In this document: piece by piece, positions 9,370 to 16,747 of the stretch
Position numbering within the stretch: position 1 is the stretch's first letter
Layout: every line of letters starts with the position of its first letter
Assembly (NCBI RefSeq): GCF_011090385.1
Contig: NZ_SEWW01000001.1
Coordinates: 805,755-869,754 of the forward strand
Reading direction: 5' to 3'
DNA: 64,000 bases
From: Aquirufa beregesia
GTDB lineage: Bacteria; Bacteroidota; Bacteroidia; Cytophagales; Spirosomataceae
The notes under the pieces: model-generated
Database searches by the model: none
What the model was told of the DNA's origin: nothing
Seen by the model: only the letters and a program-made list of their open reading frames with translations
Made by a program: the position numbers and the translations under genes

Positions 9370-10233
9370 TCACATTAAATCTTCTATCTGTTTTTTAATA
9401 TTAGCAGCAATTTTAGCTGTGGGGAGATCATTCGCATCTAGTCCAAAAGGGTCTTCTATTTCTTCCGCAATCAGCTCTAAACTAGCCAACACATAAAAGG
9501 TAAAAACCACTACAGGAATGGCTAAATAGCCTAAGCTAAATACATAGCCAAATGGCAAAGTCATGATATAAAAGAAAATAAATTTCTTGATAAAAGCACT
9601 GTAAGAATACGGGATTGGTGTATTTTTGATTCTTTCGCAAGCACCACAAATGTCGGTAAAAGACTGTAATTCACTATTAATCACAATCAATTGCTCTCCA
9701 GTAAGCCTTTTACTTTGGTATAAGTCATTTACTTTAGTAAATAACATTTTAGCGACCTGGTTAGGTTTATGCTTTTGGTGATCTATGTGTAAATCTAGCC
9801 CTTCGAATAAAACCAAAGCAGACTCTTCATTACTCAAATGCCTTGACAAAATTGAAGCATAAGCAGGAATTACTTTTCTAAAAAACTGCCTGTCGGATTC
9901 ATGTTCTAACATGACAGACAATTTCATCGCTAAGTTTCTTGAGTTATTGACCAAAGCCCCCCACATTTTTCTTCCCTCCCACCAGCGGTCATAAGCGGTA
10001 TTGGTTCGATAGGCCAACAATAAGGAAATGACAAAACCCAGCATCCCGTGCATCAAGGAAATATTCCTTACCAAACTGTCTTCACCCAAATCCCAATACT
10101 CAATTTCTAAAAAACGAATAATGGCACAATAGATTCCGATAAAAATCATCAAAGGAAGGAGCTGTCGGAAGGTATCTGATTTATGAAATCGGAAAATAAA
10201 TATGATCCAGTCTTTAGGGTTGTATTGTACCAT
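9370..10233 (-). CDS. Bestrophin-like chloride channel (UPF0187/YneE family)
   Basis: 287 residues with four main hydrophobic regions, including GMLGFVISLLLAYRTNTAYDRWWEGRKMWG, which matches the RTNxAYxRWWEGRxxWG hallmark of bacterial bestrophin homologues. Such proteins form pentameric anion channels in the inner membrane. The C-terminal EEIEDPFGLDANDLP motif is also typical. It stands alone on the minus strand; no operon partner is visible. Confidence 0.88.
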   Translation of the reverse strand: MVQYNPKDWIIFIFRFHKSDTFRQLLPLMIFIGIYCAIIRFLEIEYWDLGEDSLVRNISLMHGMLGFVISLLLAYRTNTAYDRWWEGRKMWGALVNNSRNLAMKLSVMLEHESDRQFFRKVIPAYASILSRHLSNEESALVLFEGLDLHIDHQKHKPNQVAKMLFTKVNDLYQSKRLTGEQLIVINSELQSFTDICGACERIKNTPIPYSYSAFIKKFIFFYIMTLPFGYVFSLGYLAIPVVVFTFYVLASLELIAEEIEDPFGLDANDLPTAKIAANIKKQIEDLM

Positions 10234-10462
10234 AAAATTGAGACGTTAAAAAGATAAAACTAGGTAAATAAAACCAAATGTTTATTTAACGATAAAGTAT
10301 ATCCCTTACCGTTATTATCGTTAGCCTTACAACCTATTTTATTCAAAAAAACAAATGAAAGGTCAATTGAAAAATAAAATAAATAAAAAAACATATATTG
10401 AATGATACACGAATAATTTTATTTGCTTTAATTCACTTGACCAATGAATTTTTGAATACCCT

Positions 10463-10975
10463 ATGAACAAATGTATTTGGCTGTTAGGATTATCTGGTGC
10501 AGGGAAAAGTAGCATTTCCATGGAATTAAAACAGTTGATGGTGTCCAAAGGCTTAAAATGCCTTATTTTAGACGGAGATGTGTTGAGAAAGGGAATTAAT
10601 GCGAATCTAGGTTTTACGGATGCTGACCGTTTTGAGAACATCCGTAGGGCTGCTGAAATTGCCAAATTATTTCTCGAGGAAGGGTATTGGGTGATTGTGG
10701 CCATGATTACTCCCATGGAAGACATGAGGACAAATTCTCGTCAAATTTTACAAGATCAATATGTGGAAGTCTTTGTAGACACCCCGATTGAAATTTGCAT
10801 GGAAAGGGATCCGAAAGGTTTGTATCAACAAGTGAAAGAAAAACAAATTAAGAATTTCACTGGGATAGATTCCCCCTTTGAAATACCCAAGCAGGCTCAT
10901 TTGACCATTGAAACCACAAATGATTCAATAAAAGACTGCACTGAAAAAATTTGGAAACATTGTATAGCATCTTAA
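10463..10975 (+). CDS. cysC: Adenylyl-sulfate (APS) kinase
   Basis: 170 residues, full length for a stand-alone CysC. Walker A GLSGAGKSS (residues 9-17), the LDGDVLRKGINANLGFTDADRFENIRR block, and the DPKGLYQQ and NFTGIDSPFE motifs are canonical. It phosphorylates APS to PAPS, the universal sulfate donor. No sulfate adenylyltransferase or PAPS reductase genes are adjacent. Instead it sits 48 bp upstream of the first lasso precursor, in the same direction, and the cluster also encodes a PAPS-dependent sulfotransferase. The likely role here is PAPS supply for peptide sulfation (inference). Confidence 0.93.
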   Translation: MNKCIWLLGLSGAGKSSISMELKQLMVSKGLKCLILDGDVLRKGINANLGFTDADRFENIRRAAEIAKLFLEEGYWVIVAMITPMEDMRTNSRQILQDQYVEVFVDTPIEICMERDPKGLYQQVKEKQIKNFTGIDSPFEIPKQAHLTIETTNDSIKDCTEKIWKHCIAS

Positions 10976-11009
10976 TAATTTAGTAAATTAGAACAATCCA
11001 TTTAAAAAA

Positions 11010-11026
11010 ATCGATCCTATATCATG
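11010..11026 (+). promoter_or_regulatory. Conserved 5' box before precursor start (copy 1)
   Basis: ATCGATCCTATATCATG, ending in the start codon of precursor 1. Near-identical boxes precede precursor 3 (11726-11742, ATCGTTCCTCGATCATG) and precursor 7 (13048-13064, ATCGTTCCTCTATTATG). Conservation up to the ATG across diverged genes suggests a translation-initiation or leader-RNA element, or simply recent common origin. Confidence 0.4.
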
Positions 11027-11203
11027 ACTAAGACTTCAAAAAATAATCCGATAGAATCTCCTTCTCTTGGTGTAGATTCTAGCACGAATTTCAATGAAAA
11101 AAGAAATTGGATTTCTCCTGAAATCAATATTTGGAATTCTGAAAATATAGAGGCGGCAGGAGGAGCTGGAGGAGATGGGTTGGGCCAAACCTATGTTGTT
11201 TAA
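11024..11203 (+). CDS. Lasso peptide precursor 1 (Tyr class)
   Basis: 59 residues found by hand translation. The leader carries EKRNWISPEINIW (residues 25-37), matching the YxxPxL-type element that lasso B1 proteins bind, with Trp replacing Tyr. The C-terminal region is EAAGGAGGDGLGQTYVV. The Asp at residue 51, 14 after the second Trp, is the candidate macrolactam acceptor. If the core starts at the Ala before GG, the ring has 7 residues (A1 to D7) and the tail is GLGQTYVV. The near-terminal Tyr is a candidate sulfation site (inference). Core start is uncertain because no Thr occurs at the usual -2 position. Confidence 0.82.
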   Translation: MTKTSKNNPIESPSLGVDSSTNFNEKRNWISPEINIWNSENIEAAGGAGGDGLGQTYVV

Positions 11204-11405
11204 ATTAAGTTTTTCAATTAATAAAATGAGTAACGCTTGATAGAGAGTTAGGCGCAGATAAGGAAAAAATTCATCACTACTTTATGTAATTGATATTAGG
11301 ATGAAACATTTGTAATCAATTTAGCATTTAGTTAGTATAATTTTTAACAAAATTTAGTACGATTAACATAAATGCTTTTAATTTAACTAACCCTTCAAAT
11401 ATAAC

Positions 11406-11561
11406 ATGAAAAATAACAAGCCAAAATCCCCTAAAGAAAATTTATTCGAATCCAATGAAAAGAGAACTTGGGTTTCGCCGGAAATAACTAATTGGGAAAA
11501 TGAAAACATAGAAAATGCTGGTGGCTTGGGCGGTGATGGAGGAACACAAACTTATTTATAA
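11406..11561 (+). CDS. Lasso peptide precursor 2 (Tyr class)
   Basis: 51 residues from ATG 11406. Leader motif EKRTWVSPEITNW (residues 18-30) is followed by ENENIEN and the likely core AGGLGGDGGTQTYL. The acceptor candidate Asp is again exactly 14 residues after the second Trp, giving a 7-residue ring if the core begins at Ala38. The tail keeps the DG-x3-T-Y pattern of this class. It lies 202 bp after precursor 1, with no gene between. Intact reading frame. Confidence 0.83.
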   Translation: MKNNKPKSPKENLFESNEKRTWVSPEITNWENENIENAGGLGGDGGTQTYL

Positions 11562-11739
11562 ATTTATCTTACAGTTATATAAATGAAATTACTGCTGCTT
11601 CCCAAAATAAGCTAAGGAAAGTAAATTGAATATGGGAATAAATGATTCAATTCTAATTTGTCAAAAAAAACCAATTTTAGACAGGCAATTGACTAACAAA
11701 TTATTGTAACATTCCATTTAAAACCATCGTTCCTCGATC

Positions 11740-11915
11740 ATGAAAAACACATCAAAAATGAACAGGTGATAACTCCTCCCAATGGCGTAGATGCTACCAT
11801 GAAATGCTCTGAAAAAAGAAATTGGGTAAGTCCCAAAATAGAAGTTTGGGAATATATCAACATGGGACTATTGTATGGGGGAGGATTAGATGGTGGATCA
11901 AAAGCCTATGTATAA
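11740..11915 (+). pseudogene. Lasso peptide precursor 3 (Tyr class), leader frameshifted
   Basis: ATG 11740 reads MKNTSKMNR and stops. Adding one A to the A5 run at 11754-11758 would join it to the frame KNEQVITPPNGVDATMKC followed by SEKRNWVSPKIEVW and the core region NMGLLYGGGLDGGSKAYV, ending at 11915. The leader motif and core are well kept, with the Asp 14 residues after the second Trp, so loss may be recent. A shorter product could start at the in-frame ATG 11799 (38 residues, motif intact). The likely core, if Gly-first, is GLLYGGGLD with a 9-residue ring. Confidence 0.68.
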
Positions 11916-12120
11916 CTTAAAATTAGGTGTATAATTTCGACCTAATTTGAATTAAGCTAAAGGTCAGCAATCAAAAAAACTTCTAGAAAGAATATTGAAT
12001 TTTCCTCCTTCTATGGCAGATGGTTGGATTACATGAAATTGAATTTTAATCAAAAAATAGAATTAAAATACTAAAAATTACCATTCTTAATAACATAACT
12101 ATCCCCGAAAAAGTAAAAAT

Positions 12121-12269
12121 ATGAATGCCAAGAATCAAGACCTTACTATTGAAAAACCAAGTTCAGAAAAAAAAATTGGATTTCACCTGAAATAAATCCT
12201 TGGTTAACTGAACAAATAGAATTAGGATTTGGACCAGGAGGAGATGGTGCTGGTAAATCTTACGATTAA
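12121..12269 (+). pseudogene. Lasso peptide precursor 4 (Tyr class), frameshift in poly-A
   Basis: ATG 12121 reads MNAKNQDLTIEKPSSEKK and then shifts out of frame at an A9 run (12167-12175). With ten A residues the protein would continue KNWISPEINPWLTEQIEL and the core GFGPGGDGAGKSYD, ending at 12269. Every class feature is present after the shift, including Asp 14 residues past the second Trp and the SY tail. It may be a real loss, a sequencing homopolymer error, or be rescued by slippage at the A run. A Gly-first core would give a 7-residue ring. Confidence 0.68.
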
Positions 12270-12525
12270 TAGATGGAGTTCCTTTAATAGGAATAAAAAT
12301 TTGTTGATTTTTATTAAGTTACACAGGGGTGTAATATGTATAATTCAAATTTATCTAATACATTTCTCCGTTCACTTATTGAAATCTCCCCCTATGGAAT
12401 GGCCAATATTTAAGCTAAATAAAATTTTCTAAGAGCAAATTTCTTCTAAATCATACTTGGAAACTAAATATAATTAAACAAAATAACTCTGAAAAACAAC
12501 CTTAAAACTTCTAAATCCAACTACA

Positions 12526-12658
12526 ATGAAAATACCAATTTAACGATTGAAAAGAAACACGAGATTTTGCGGGAATTAAGGAATTGGGAATCGGTCACAA
12601 CCTAGGTTTGAAATATGGAGGAGATGTTGATGGAGGGATTCATTCATATGCAACATAA
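12526..12658 (+). pseudogene. Lasso peptide precursor 5, degenerate copy
   Basis: A decayed relative of precursor 8. The 3' end encodes LGLKYGGDVDGGIHSYAT, almost the precursor 8 core, but the start codon frame stops after MKIPI and the leader motif is scrambled (reads RDFAGIKEL in the core frame and RELRNWESV in another). Its last bases lie inside the 112-bp direct repeat that also ends precursor 8, so it is a duplicate left to decay. Confidence 0.65.
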
Positions 12659-12758
12659 AATCAGATATTAACATGACCTAGCACCAATTTTCAATTATTT
12701 CCAAGGAAAACCAATGCCAGATTCAATTTTTTGAAAATTGTATTTCCAATAAATCACC
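12647..12758 (+). repeat. 112-bp direct repeat, copy 1
   Basis: Runs from the last codons of precursor 5 through the downstream spacer. By eye it is identical to 13491-13602, 844 bp further on. The repeat brackets precursors 6, 7 and 8, implying a tandem duplication, and gives a substrate for recombination that would delete or amplify that block. Confidence 0.88.
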
Positions 12759-12785
12759 CCACCTTTTACATTCAAAGATACGAAT

Positions 12786-12935
12786 ATGAACAAACAAGAA
12801 TTTCCAGCAGTAAAATCAAATGAAACTGATGAAAAAAGAATTTGGGTGAGTCCTAAAATAGAAGATTGGGAATCTGTCAATTTAGAATTCGCGGGGGGTA
12901 TTGGACCAGATGGGGCATCAAAAACTTATGTGTAA
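12786..12935 (+). CDS. Lasso peptide precursor 6 (Tyr class)
   Basis: 49 residues from ATG 12786. Leader motif EKRIWVSPKIEDW (residues 16-28), then ESVNLEF and the likely core AGGIGPDGASKTYV with Asp 14 residues after the second Trp. If Ala-first, the ring is A1 to D7 and contains a Pro before the Asp. The leader start (MNK then FP and KSNET) resembles precursor 8, so the two probably arose by duplication. Intact frame. Confidence 0.83.
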   Translation: MNKQEFPAVKSNETDEKRIWVSPKIEDWESVNLEFAGGIGPDGASKTYV

Positions 12936-13061
12936 AATAAATCTAACGGTTTATTTAGAGCAAAACCAAAGCTTATCTTCAAAAATTAGCTCGGTAAAGC
13001 ATTTTGACTTGTATGAAATCAGCATGAATTAATAATCCAAATAATACATCGTTCCTCTATT

Positions 13062-13229
13062 ATGACAAAAACTACAGATCAAGAATCTCCATATCATGAC
13101 GTAGATGCTACCATTCACTCCAATGAAAAAAGAAATTGGCTAAGTCCCAAAATAGAAGTTTGGGAATCTGTCAATATAGAACTCGCTGGAGGTGTAGGAG
13201 CAGATGGGGGATTTGCTACTTATTTTTGA
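13062..13229 (+). CDS. Lasso peptide precursor 7 (Tyr class)
   Basis: 55 residues from ATG 13062, preceded by the conserved 5' box also seen before precursors 1 and 3. Leader motif EKRNWLSPKIEVW (residues 22-34), then ESVNIEL and the likely core AGGVGADGGFATYF. Asp is 14 residues past the second Trp. This member has Ala where others have Lys, Gln or His three residues before the Tyr-proximal end, and ends in Phe. Intact frame. Confidence 0.83.
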   Translation: MTKTTDQESPYHDVDATIHSNEKRNWLSPKIEVWESVNIELAGGVGADGGFATYF

Positions 13230-13343
13230 TAGCTGAATTTAGAACAGTTCAGAATTTGACTATTTTCAATAAAAATCACATCAAGCAACAAACATTTGAA
13301 AATTGCATTTCCAATAAATAATTTCATCTCTTATATTTAATTT

Positions 13344-13502
13344 ATGAACAAGGACGAACAACAATTTCCAGAAGAAAAATCAAATGAAACTAAAGAAAAA
13401 AGAACTTGGGTTTCGCCTGAAATAAGTGAATGGGTATCTGTCAACATAGGTTTGAAATATGGAGGCGCTGTGGATGGAGGGATTCAATCTTATGCAACAT
13501 AA
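13344..13502 (+). CDS. Lasso peptide precursor 8 (Tyr class)
   Basis: 52 residues from ATG 13344. Leader motif EKRTWVSPEISEW (residues 18-30), then VSVNI and GLKYGGAVDGGIQSYAT. Here a Gly-first core would give a 9-residue ring (G1 to D9); a 7-residue ring would need Lys as residue 1. Asp spacing from the second Trp is again 14. The stop codon lies inside direct-repeat copy 2. Its decayed duplicate is precursor 5. Confidence 0.82.
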   Translation: MNKDEQQFPEEKSNETKEKRTWVSPEISEWVSVNIGLKYGGAVDGGIQSYAT

Positions 13503-13602
13503 AATCAGATATTAACATGACCTAGCACCAATTTTCAATTATTTCCAAGGAAAACCAATGCCAGATTCAATTTTTTGAAAATTGTATTTCCAATAAATCA
13601 CC
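13491..13602 (+). repeat. 112-bp direct repeat, copy 2
   Basis: Identical by eye to 12647-12758. It begins in the last codons of precursor 8 and ends 20 bp before the cyclase start codon at 13623, so the cyclase 5' region is partly built from duplicated precursor spacer. Confidence 0.88.
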
Positions 13603-13622
13603 TAAAGTTATCTGATACAATA

Positions 13623-15518
13623 ATGAATTTATTTTCAGGAATTCACACCTTTCAATCCCAAATTTTAAACGAATCCATTGATCGGTTGAAAATGTCCACT
13701 CGAAAATTTAAGCCTCTTCAAGAGCTTGAACACAGGGAAGTTAACCTATTTTTGGAAAATCTAACACTCAACAAGCAAATCAATAAAGAAGATGATTCTC
13801 ACCATTTAATCTATTCAGAAAATGATTGTTGGGTTGTATCCAACAGTAGAATAGACAACAGAGAAGAACTTCTTAATCTTTTGAGCCTTCAAGTAAATGA
13901 CCATCTTTCTGACAATGCCTTACTACTGAAAATGTATCATGAGTACGGGAATGAATTTGTTAAAAAAATTGAAGGGGATTGGACATTGGCGATTTGGAAT
14001 CAGGCAAAGCAAGAACTATTAATTGCCCGAGATCAGCTGGGTATTTCAGCATTGTATTACCGATTGACGGATGAATACATGGCTTTTTCAACCTATATCA
14101 AAGGGTTGATTGAAATAGACTCCCATTCCATAAAAATCGATGAAGTGTATTTGGCTGGTATCATGACAGCTTGGAATACACAATCAAATAACACTGCTTT
14201 TGTAAACATCCAATATCTTCCACCGGCACATTATGGCTTGGTAAAAAATGGGGAATTTACCCTCCATCGTTATTGGATTGCTGAGAATACCCCCGAATTA
14301 CACCTAGAATCAGAAATGGACTATGTCAAACAGTTTTCGGATGTATTGGAACAATCTGTAAAAAATCGAATTCGACATGCCAAAAATTTAGGTTCACAAC
14401 TTAGCTCAGGTTTTGATTCCAGTACTATTACCACAGTAGCCGCTGAAATTTTCAAAAAGGATAAAAAAAGATTAACAGCTTTCACATCTATCCCCAAAGA
14501 AAAAACCTCCGACTATTTTCCAGAACATACCGCGACCGATGAATCTTATCTAAGTATTCCTACCGCTCAATTTTTAGGTAATGTGGACCATATTATAGTT
14601 CAAAGTGAAAATCAGTCCATTATCAAAAACATATATGACTCCCTAGAATTACACCATGCCCCTCTACACGCAGCTGGTAATATGTTTTGGATCCATCAAA
14701 TTTATTTAGATGCACAATCTAAAGATATTGATACTATGTTAATTGGACAATCGGGAAATACCACGCTTTCTTGGACGGGATATCCAGAAGGCTTACAAAT
14801 TAAAAGATTGATCAAGCGAATCTTAGGATATAAAGGCAAAGAAAAATTTAGTCCAACATCTTATTTACAGTACCTCATAGCTGAAATTAAAAATAAGTTG
14901 AACAGCAATCGTTTACCTAGTTGGGACTCCTATTCCTTCATCAGTAATCAATTTGCTCAAGATTTAGACTTAATACAAAAGATGAAAGAAACGGGCCATG
15001 ACCCCACCTTTTCTAATTCAATTCATAATAAGAAAGGGCATATCAATTTCATCAATCCCTTGTTTAGTAAAATAGGAGCCTTATGGCAAGATTTAGCTTA
15101 TCATTATCATATCAGCACCTATGATCCTAGTACTGATAAACGATTGGTGGAATATTGTATTTCTGTACCCAACCAATATTACCAAAGGCATAATACCAAT
15201 AAATGGCTTTTAAAAACAGCCATGAAAGGTAGACTTTTGGGCAATTTAATCCATCAAAAGAAAAAAGGGCGACAAGCCACCGATTTAGCGATTAGAATAC
15301 AATCTGAGGCAAGTGAATTCCAAGAACTGTTAAAGTCATTTCGCTCCAATAAGGCCATTCAATACTATTTAGATTGTCAAAAGATGGAAACATGTCTGGA
15401 GAGAATATTAGAGAACCCTAGAAAAAAAGAGGCTTATAATGATAGTATTTTTCTCACTAGAGGTATAAGTTGTGCCCTATTTATTCAAAAATACGATAAA
15501 AGGTTGTATAAGAAATAG
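13623..15518 (+). CDS. Lasso peptide cyclase (C protein, asparagine synthetase-like)
   Basis: 631 residues from ATG 13623 (MNLFSGIHTF). The frame extends up to a TTG at 13575 inside the direct repeat, which I reject. The N-terminal about 210 residues resemble the class II glutaminase fold, but residue 2 is Asn, so the catalytic Cys is missing and no glutamine hydrolysis is expected. The synthetase half has the PPi-loop variant LSSGFDSSTI. In lasso pathways this protein adenylates the Asp/Glu side chain of the core, which is then attacked by the N-terminal amine. Its neighbours (precursors on both sides, B1, B2, exporter) set it apart from metabolic AsnB. Confidence 0.9.
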   Translation: MNLFSGIHTFQSQILNESIDRLKMSTRKFKPLQELEHREVNLFLENLTLNKQINKEDDSHHLIYSENDCWVVSNSRIDNREELLNLLSLQVNDHLSDNALLLKMYHEYGNEFVKKIEGDWTLAIWNQAKQELLIARDQLGISALYYRLTDEYMAFSTYIKGLIEIDSHSIKIDEVYLAGIMTAWNTQSNNTAFVNIQYLPPAHYGLVKNGEFTLHRYWIAENTPELHLESEMDYVKQFSDVLEQSVKNRIRHAKNLGSQLSSGFDSSTITTVAAEIFKKDKKRLTAFTSIPKEKTSDYFPEHTATDESYLSIPTAQFLGNVDHIIVQSENQSIIKNIYDSLELHHAPLHAAGNMFWIHQIYLDAQSKDIDTMLIGQSGNTTLSWTGYPEGLQIKRLIKRILGYKGKEKFSPTSYLQYLIAEIKNKLNSNRLPSWDSYSFISNQFAQDLDLIQKMKETGHDPTFSNSIHNKKGHINFINPLFSKIGALWQDLAYHYHISTYDPSTDKRLVEYCISVPNQYYQRHNTNKWLLKTAMKGRLLGNLIHQKKKGRQATDLAIRIQSEASEFQELLKSFRSNKAIQYYLDCQKMETCLERILENPRKKEAYNDSIFLTRGISCALFIQKYDKRLYKK

Positions 15519-15650
15519 AGATTTTAGAAATTCGGAGTCATTCTGTTGTTCTAAATCTAACCTAATGCAAATGTCCAATAAACATTTTGGGATTTTATTA
15601 TCAATTCTACATATATCTTTCAAATAAACAGGTGTTATAAAACAAATAAT

Positions 15651-15815
15651 ATGGAACTGAATAAAAACAACACGCCATTGGGCTCAGATGAACCTCAAAT
15701 TGAAAATTCCACAAAAAAAACGTGGGAAAGCCCCAATATCCTATCTTGGGAGGTAAGCAGTCAATTAAATTTAAAATCATCTGGCGCTATTAATGATGGG
15801 GGATTGTTTTCTTAA
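15651..15815 (+). CDS. Lasso peptide precursor 9 (Ser-ended class)
   Basis: 54 residues from ATG 15651. Leader motif KKTWESPNILSW (residues 22-33), then EVSSQLNL and KSSGAINDGGLFS. Asp is 16 residues after the second Trp, not 14. There is no Tyr in the core and the last residue is Ser, as in all precursors downstream of the cyclase. The A8 run before ACG TGG is in frame here, unlike the A7 run of precursor 10. Core start is uncertain: Lys-first gives an 8-residue ring, Ser-first a 7-residue ring. Confidence 0.78.
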   Translation: MELNKNNTPLGSDEPQIENSTKKTWESPNILSWEVSSQLNLKSSGAINDGGLFS

Positions 15816-16155
15816 TGGTTATTTTATAATAAATACCCGATTAAGAAATGTGTAGATTTTTGATTCAAAATAAAGAAGAATCTTGAATTATTCTGTTAGT
15901 CATCAAATATGGTATTGAATCAAGGTCATAAATACCTAGGTGAAGTTTAGATTATATTTAATTCTTGATTCCCACTAAATAGAATCGCTTTTGCATTTTT
16001 TTTGAATGCATTAAGTAGATTAAAGTTGTAGATGTATACATTGCTAAAACAAACATTTTGTTGTTCTATCAATTTGAGACCCTCCTGTTAAAATGTTTAA
16101 TGGAATATTAACGGTTGTTTCTTTTTGTAAGAATAAGTAACATAAAATCAAATAA
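15816..16155. other. Gene-free spacer between precursors 9 and 10
   Basis: About 340 bp of AT-rich sequence in which I find no further WxxP precursor motif, RNA or repeat. A promoter for the following precursor may lie here but none is clear. Confidence 0.35.
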
Positions 16156-16322
16156 ATGAAGCAACAATATCATTCGAAAAATCAAGTAGAAATCTCTAGA
16201 CTTTGCTGGGAACAAGTATTAAAAAAACGTGGAAAAGCCCTGAAATCTACTTGTTGAACATAGAAGAAAATATAAACTTCCATCAAGGAACTAAATTTGA
16301 TGGGATATTTACAGCATCTTGA
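16156..16322 (+). pseudogene. Lasso peptide precursor 10 (Ser-ended class), frameshift in poly-A
   Basis: ATG 16156 reads MKQQYHSKNQVEISRLCWEQ, then shifts at an A7 run (16221-16227). One more A would give KKTWKSPEIYLL, NIEENINF and HQGTKFDGIFTAS, ending at 16322. The second Trp of the leader motif is Leu here. A candidate core starting at His would have a 7-residue ring (H1 to D7) with one Lys and end in Ser. As in precursors 3 and 4, the lesion is exactly one missing A. Confidence 0.65.
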
Positions 16323-16419
16323 GTTAGTTTAACTCATTGGGAAAATGCAAATATTCTCAATTCAATTTTGCAGATACATATTCTAACAATTTTAAGTACA
16401 GATTCAAAATAAAGATATT

Positions 16420-16581
16420 ATGAAAATCCAAAACAAGAAAAATCAAGAACTTAATGTCGATCAAAACAAGGTTTCTTCAGAAAAAAAGACTTGGAAACAG
16501 CCAGAATTAAGTAAGTGGGATGTTAATTTAGAATTAAATCTTGGGGTTAAAACTGGAGTTGATGGTAGTTTCTTAAGCTAA
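16420..16581 (+). CDS. Lasso peptide precursor 11 (Ser-ended class)
   Basis: 53 residues from ATG 16420. Leader motif EKKTWKQPELSKW (residues 21-33), then DVNLELNL and the likely core GVKTGVDGSFLS. Gly-first gives a 7-residue ring (G1 to D7) and a five-residue tail ending in Ser. The core holds one Lys. Here the residues before the presumed cleavage site are Asn-Leu. Intact frame; followed by the SET-domain gene 166 bp later. Confidence 0.8.
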   Translation: MKIQNKKNQELNVDQNKVSSEKKTWKQPELSKWDVNLELNLGVKTGVDGSFLS

Positions 16582-16747
16582 TTCCTTTTATTTATTATCT
16601 TACAATTTATAACAAGTTTAGGAAATCCATTTTCTAACTTCTTCAGCTACATATTATACATTTTGTCTAATAACTAATAAACAATAAGATACTTAACTTC
16701 CATGGATAAGATGAATATGCAAAAATATTGATCATGGAGGTTTTTCT

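Noticed and set aside
12229..12432. A 67-residue open frame on the plus strand
   Set aside because: It starts inside the end of precursor 4 in another frame and has no recognisable features.
13575..13622. Longer start (TTG) for the lasso cyclase
   Set aside because: The extra codons lie mostly in the 112-bp direct repeat that also occurs after precursor 5, and the product from ATG 13623 begins as expected for the family.
13623..15518. Metabolic asparagine synthetase (AsnB)
   Set aside because: The catalytic Cys at position 2 is absent and the gene is surrounded by lasso precursors, B1, B2 and exporter.
16701..16730. Nine-codon open frame (MDKMNMQKY) before the SET gene
   Set aside because: Too short and without leader motif; could be chance in AT-rich sequence.
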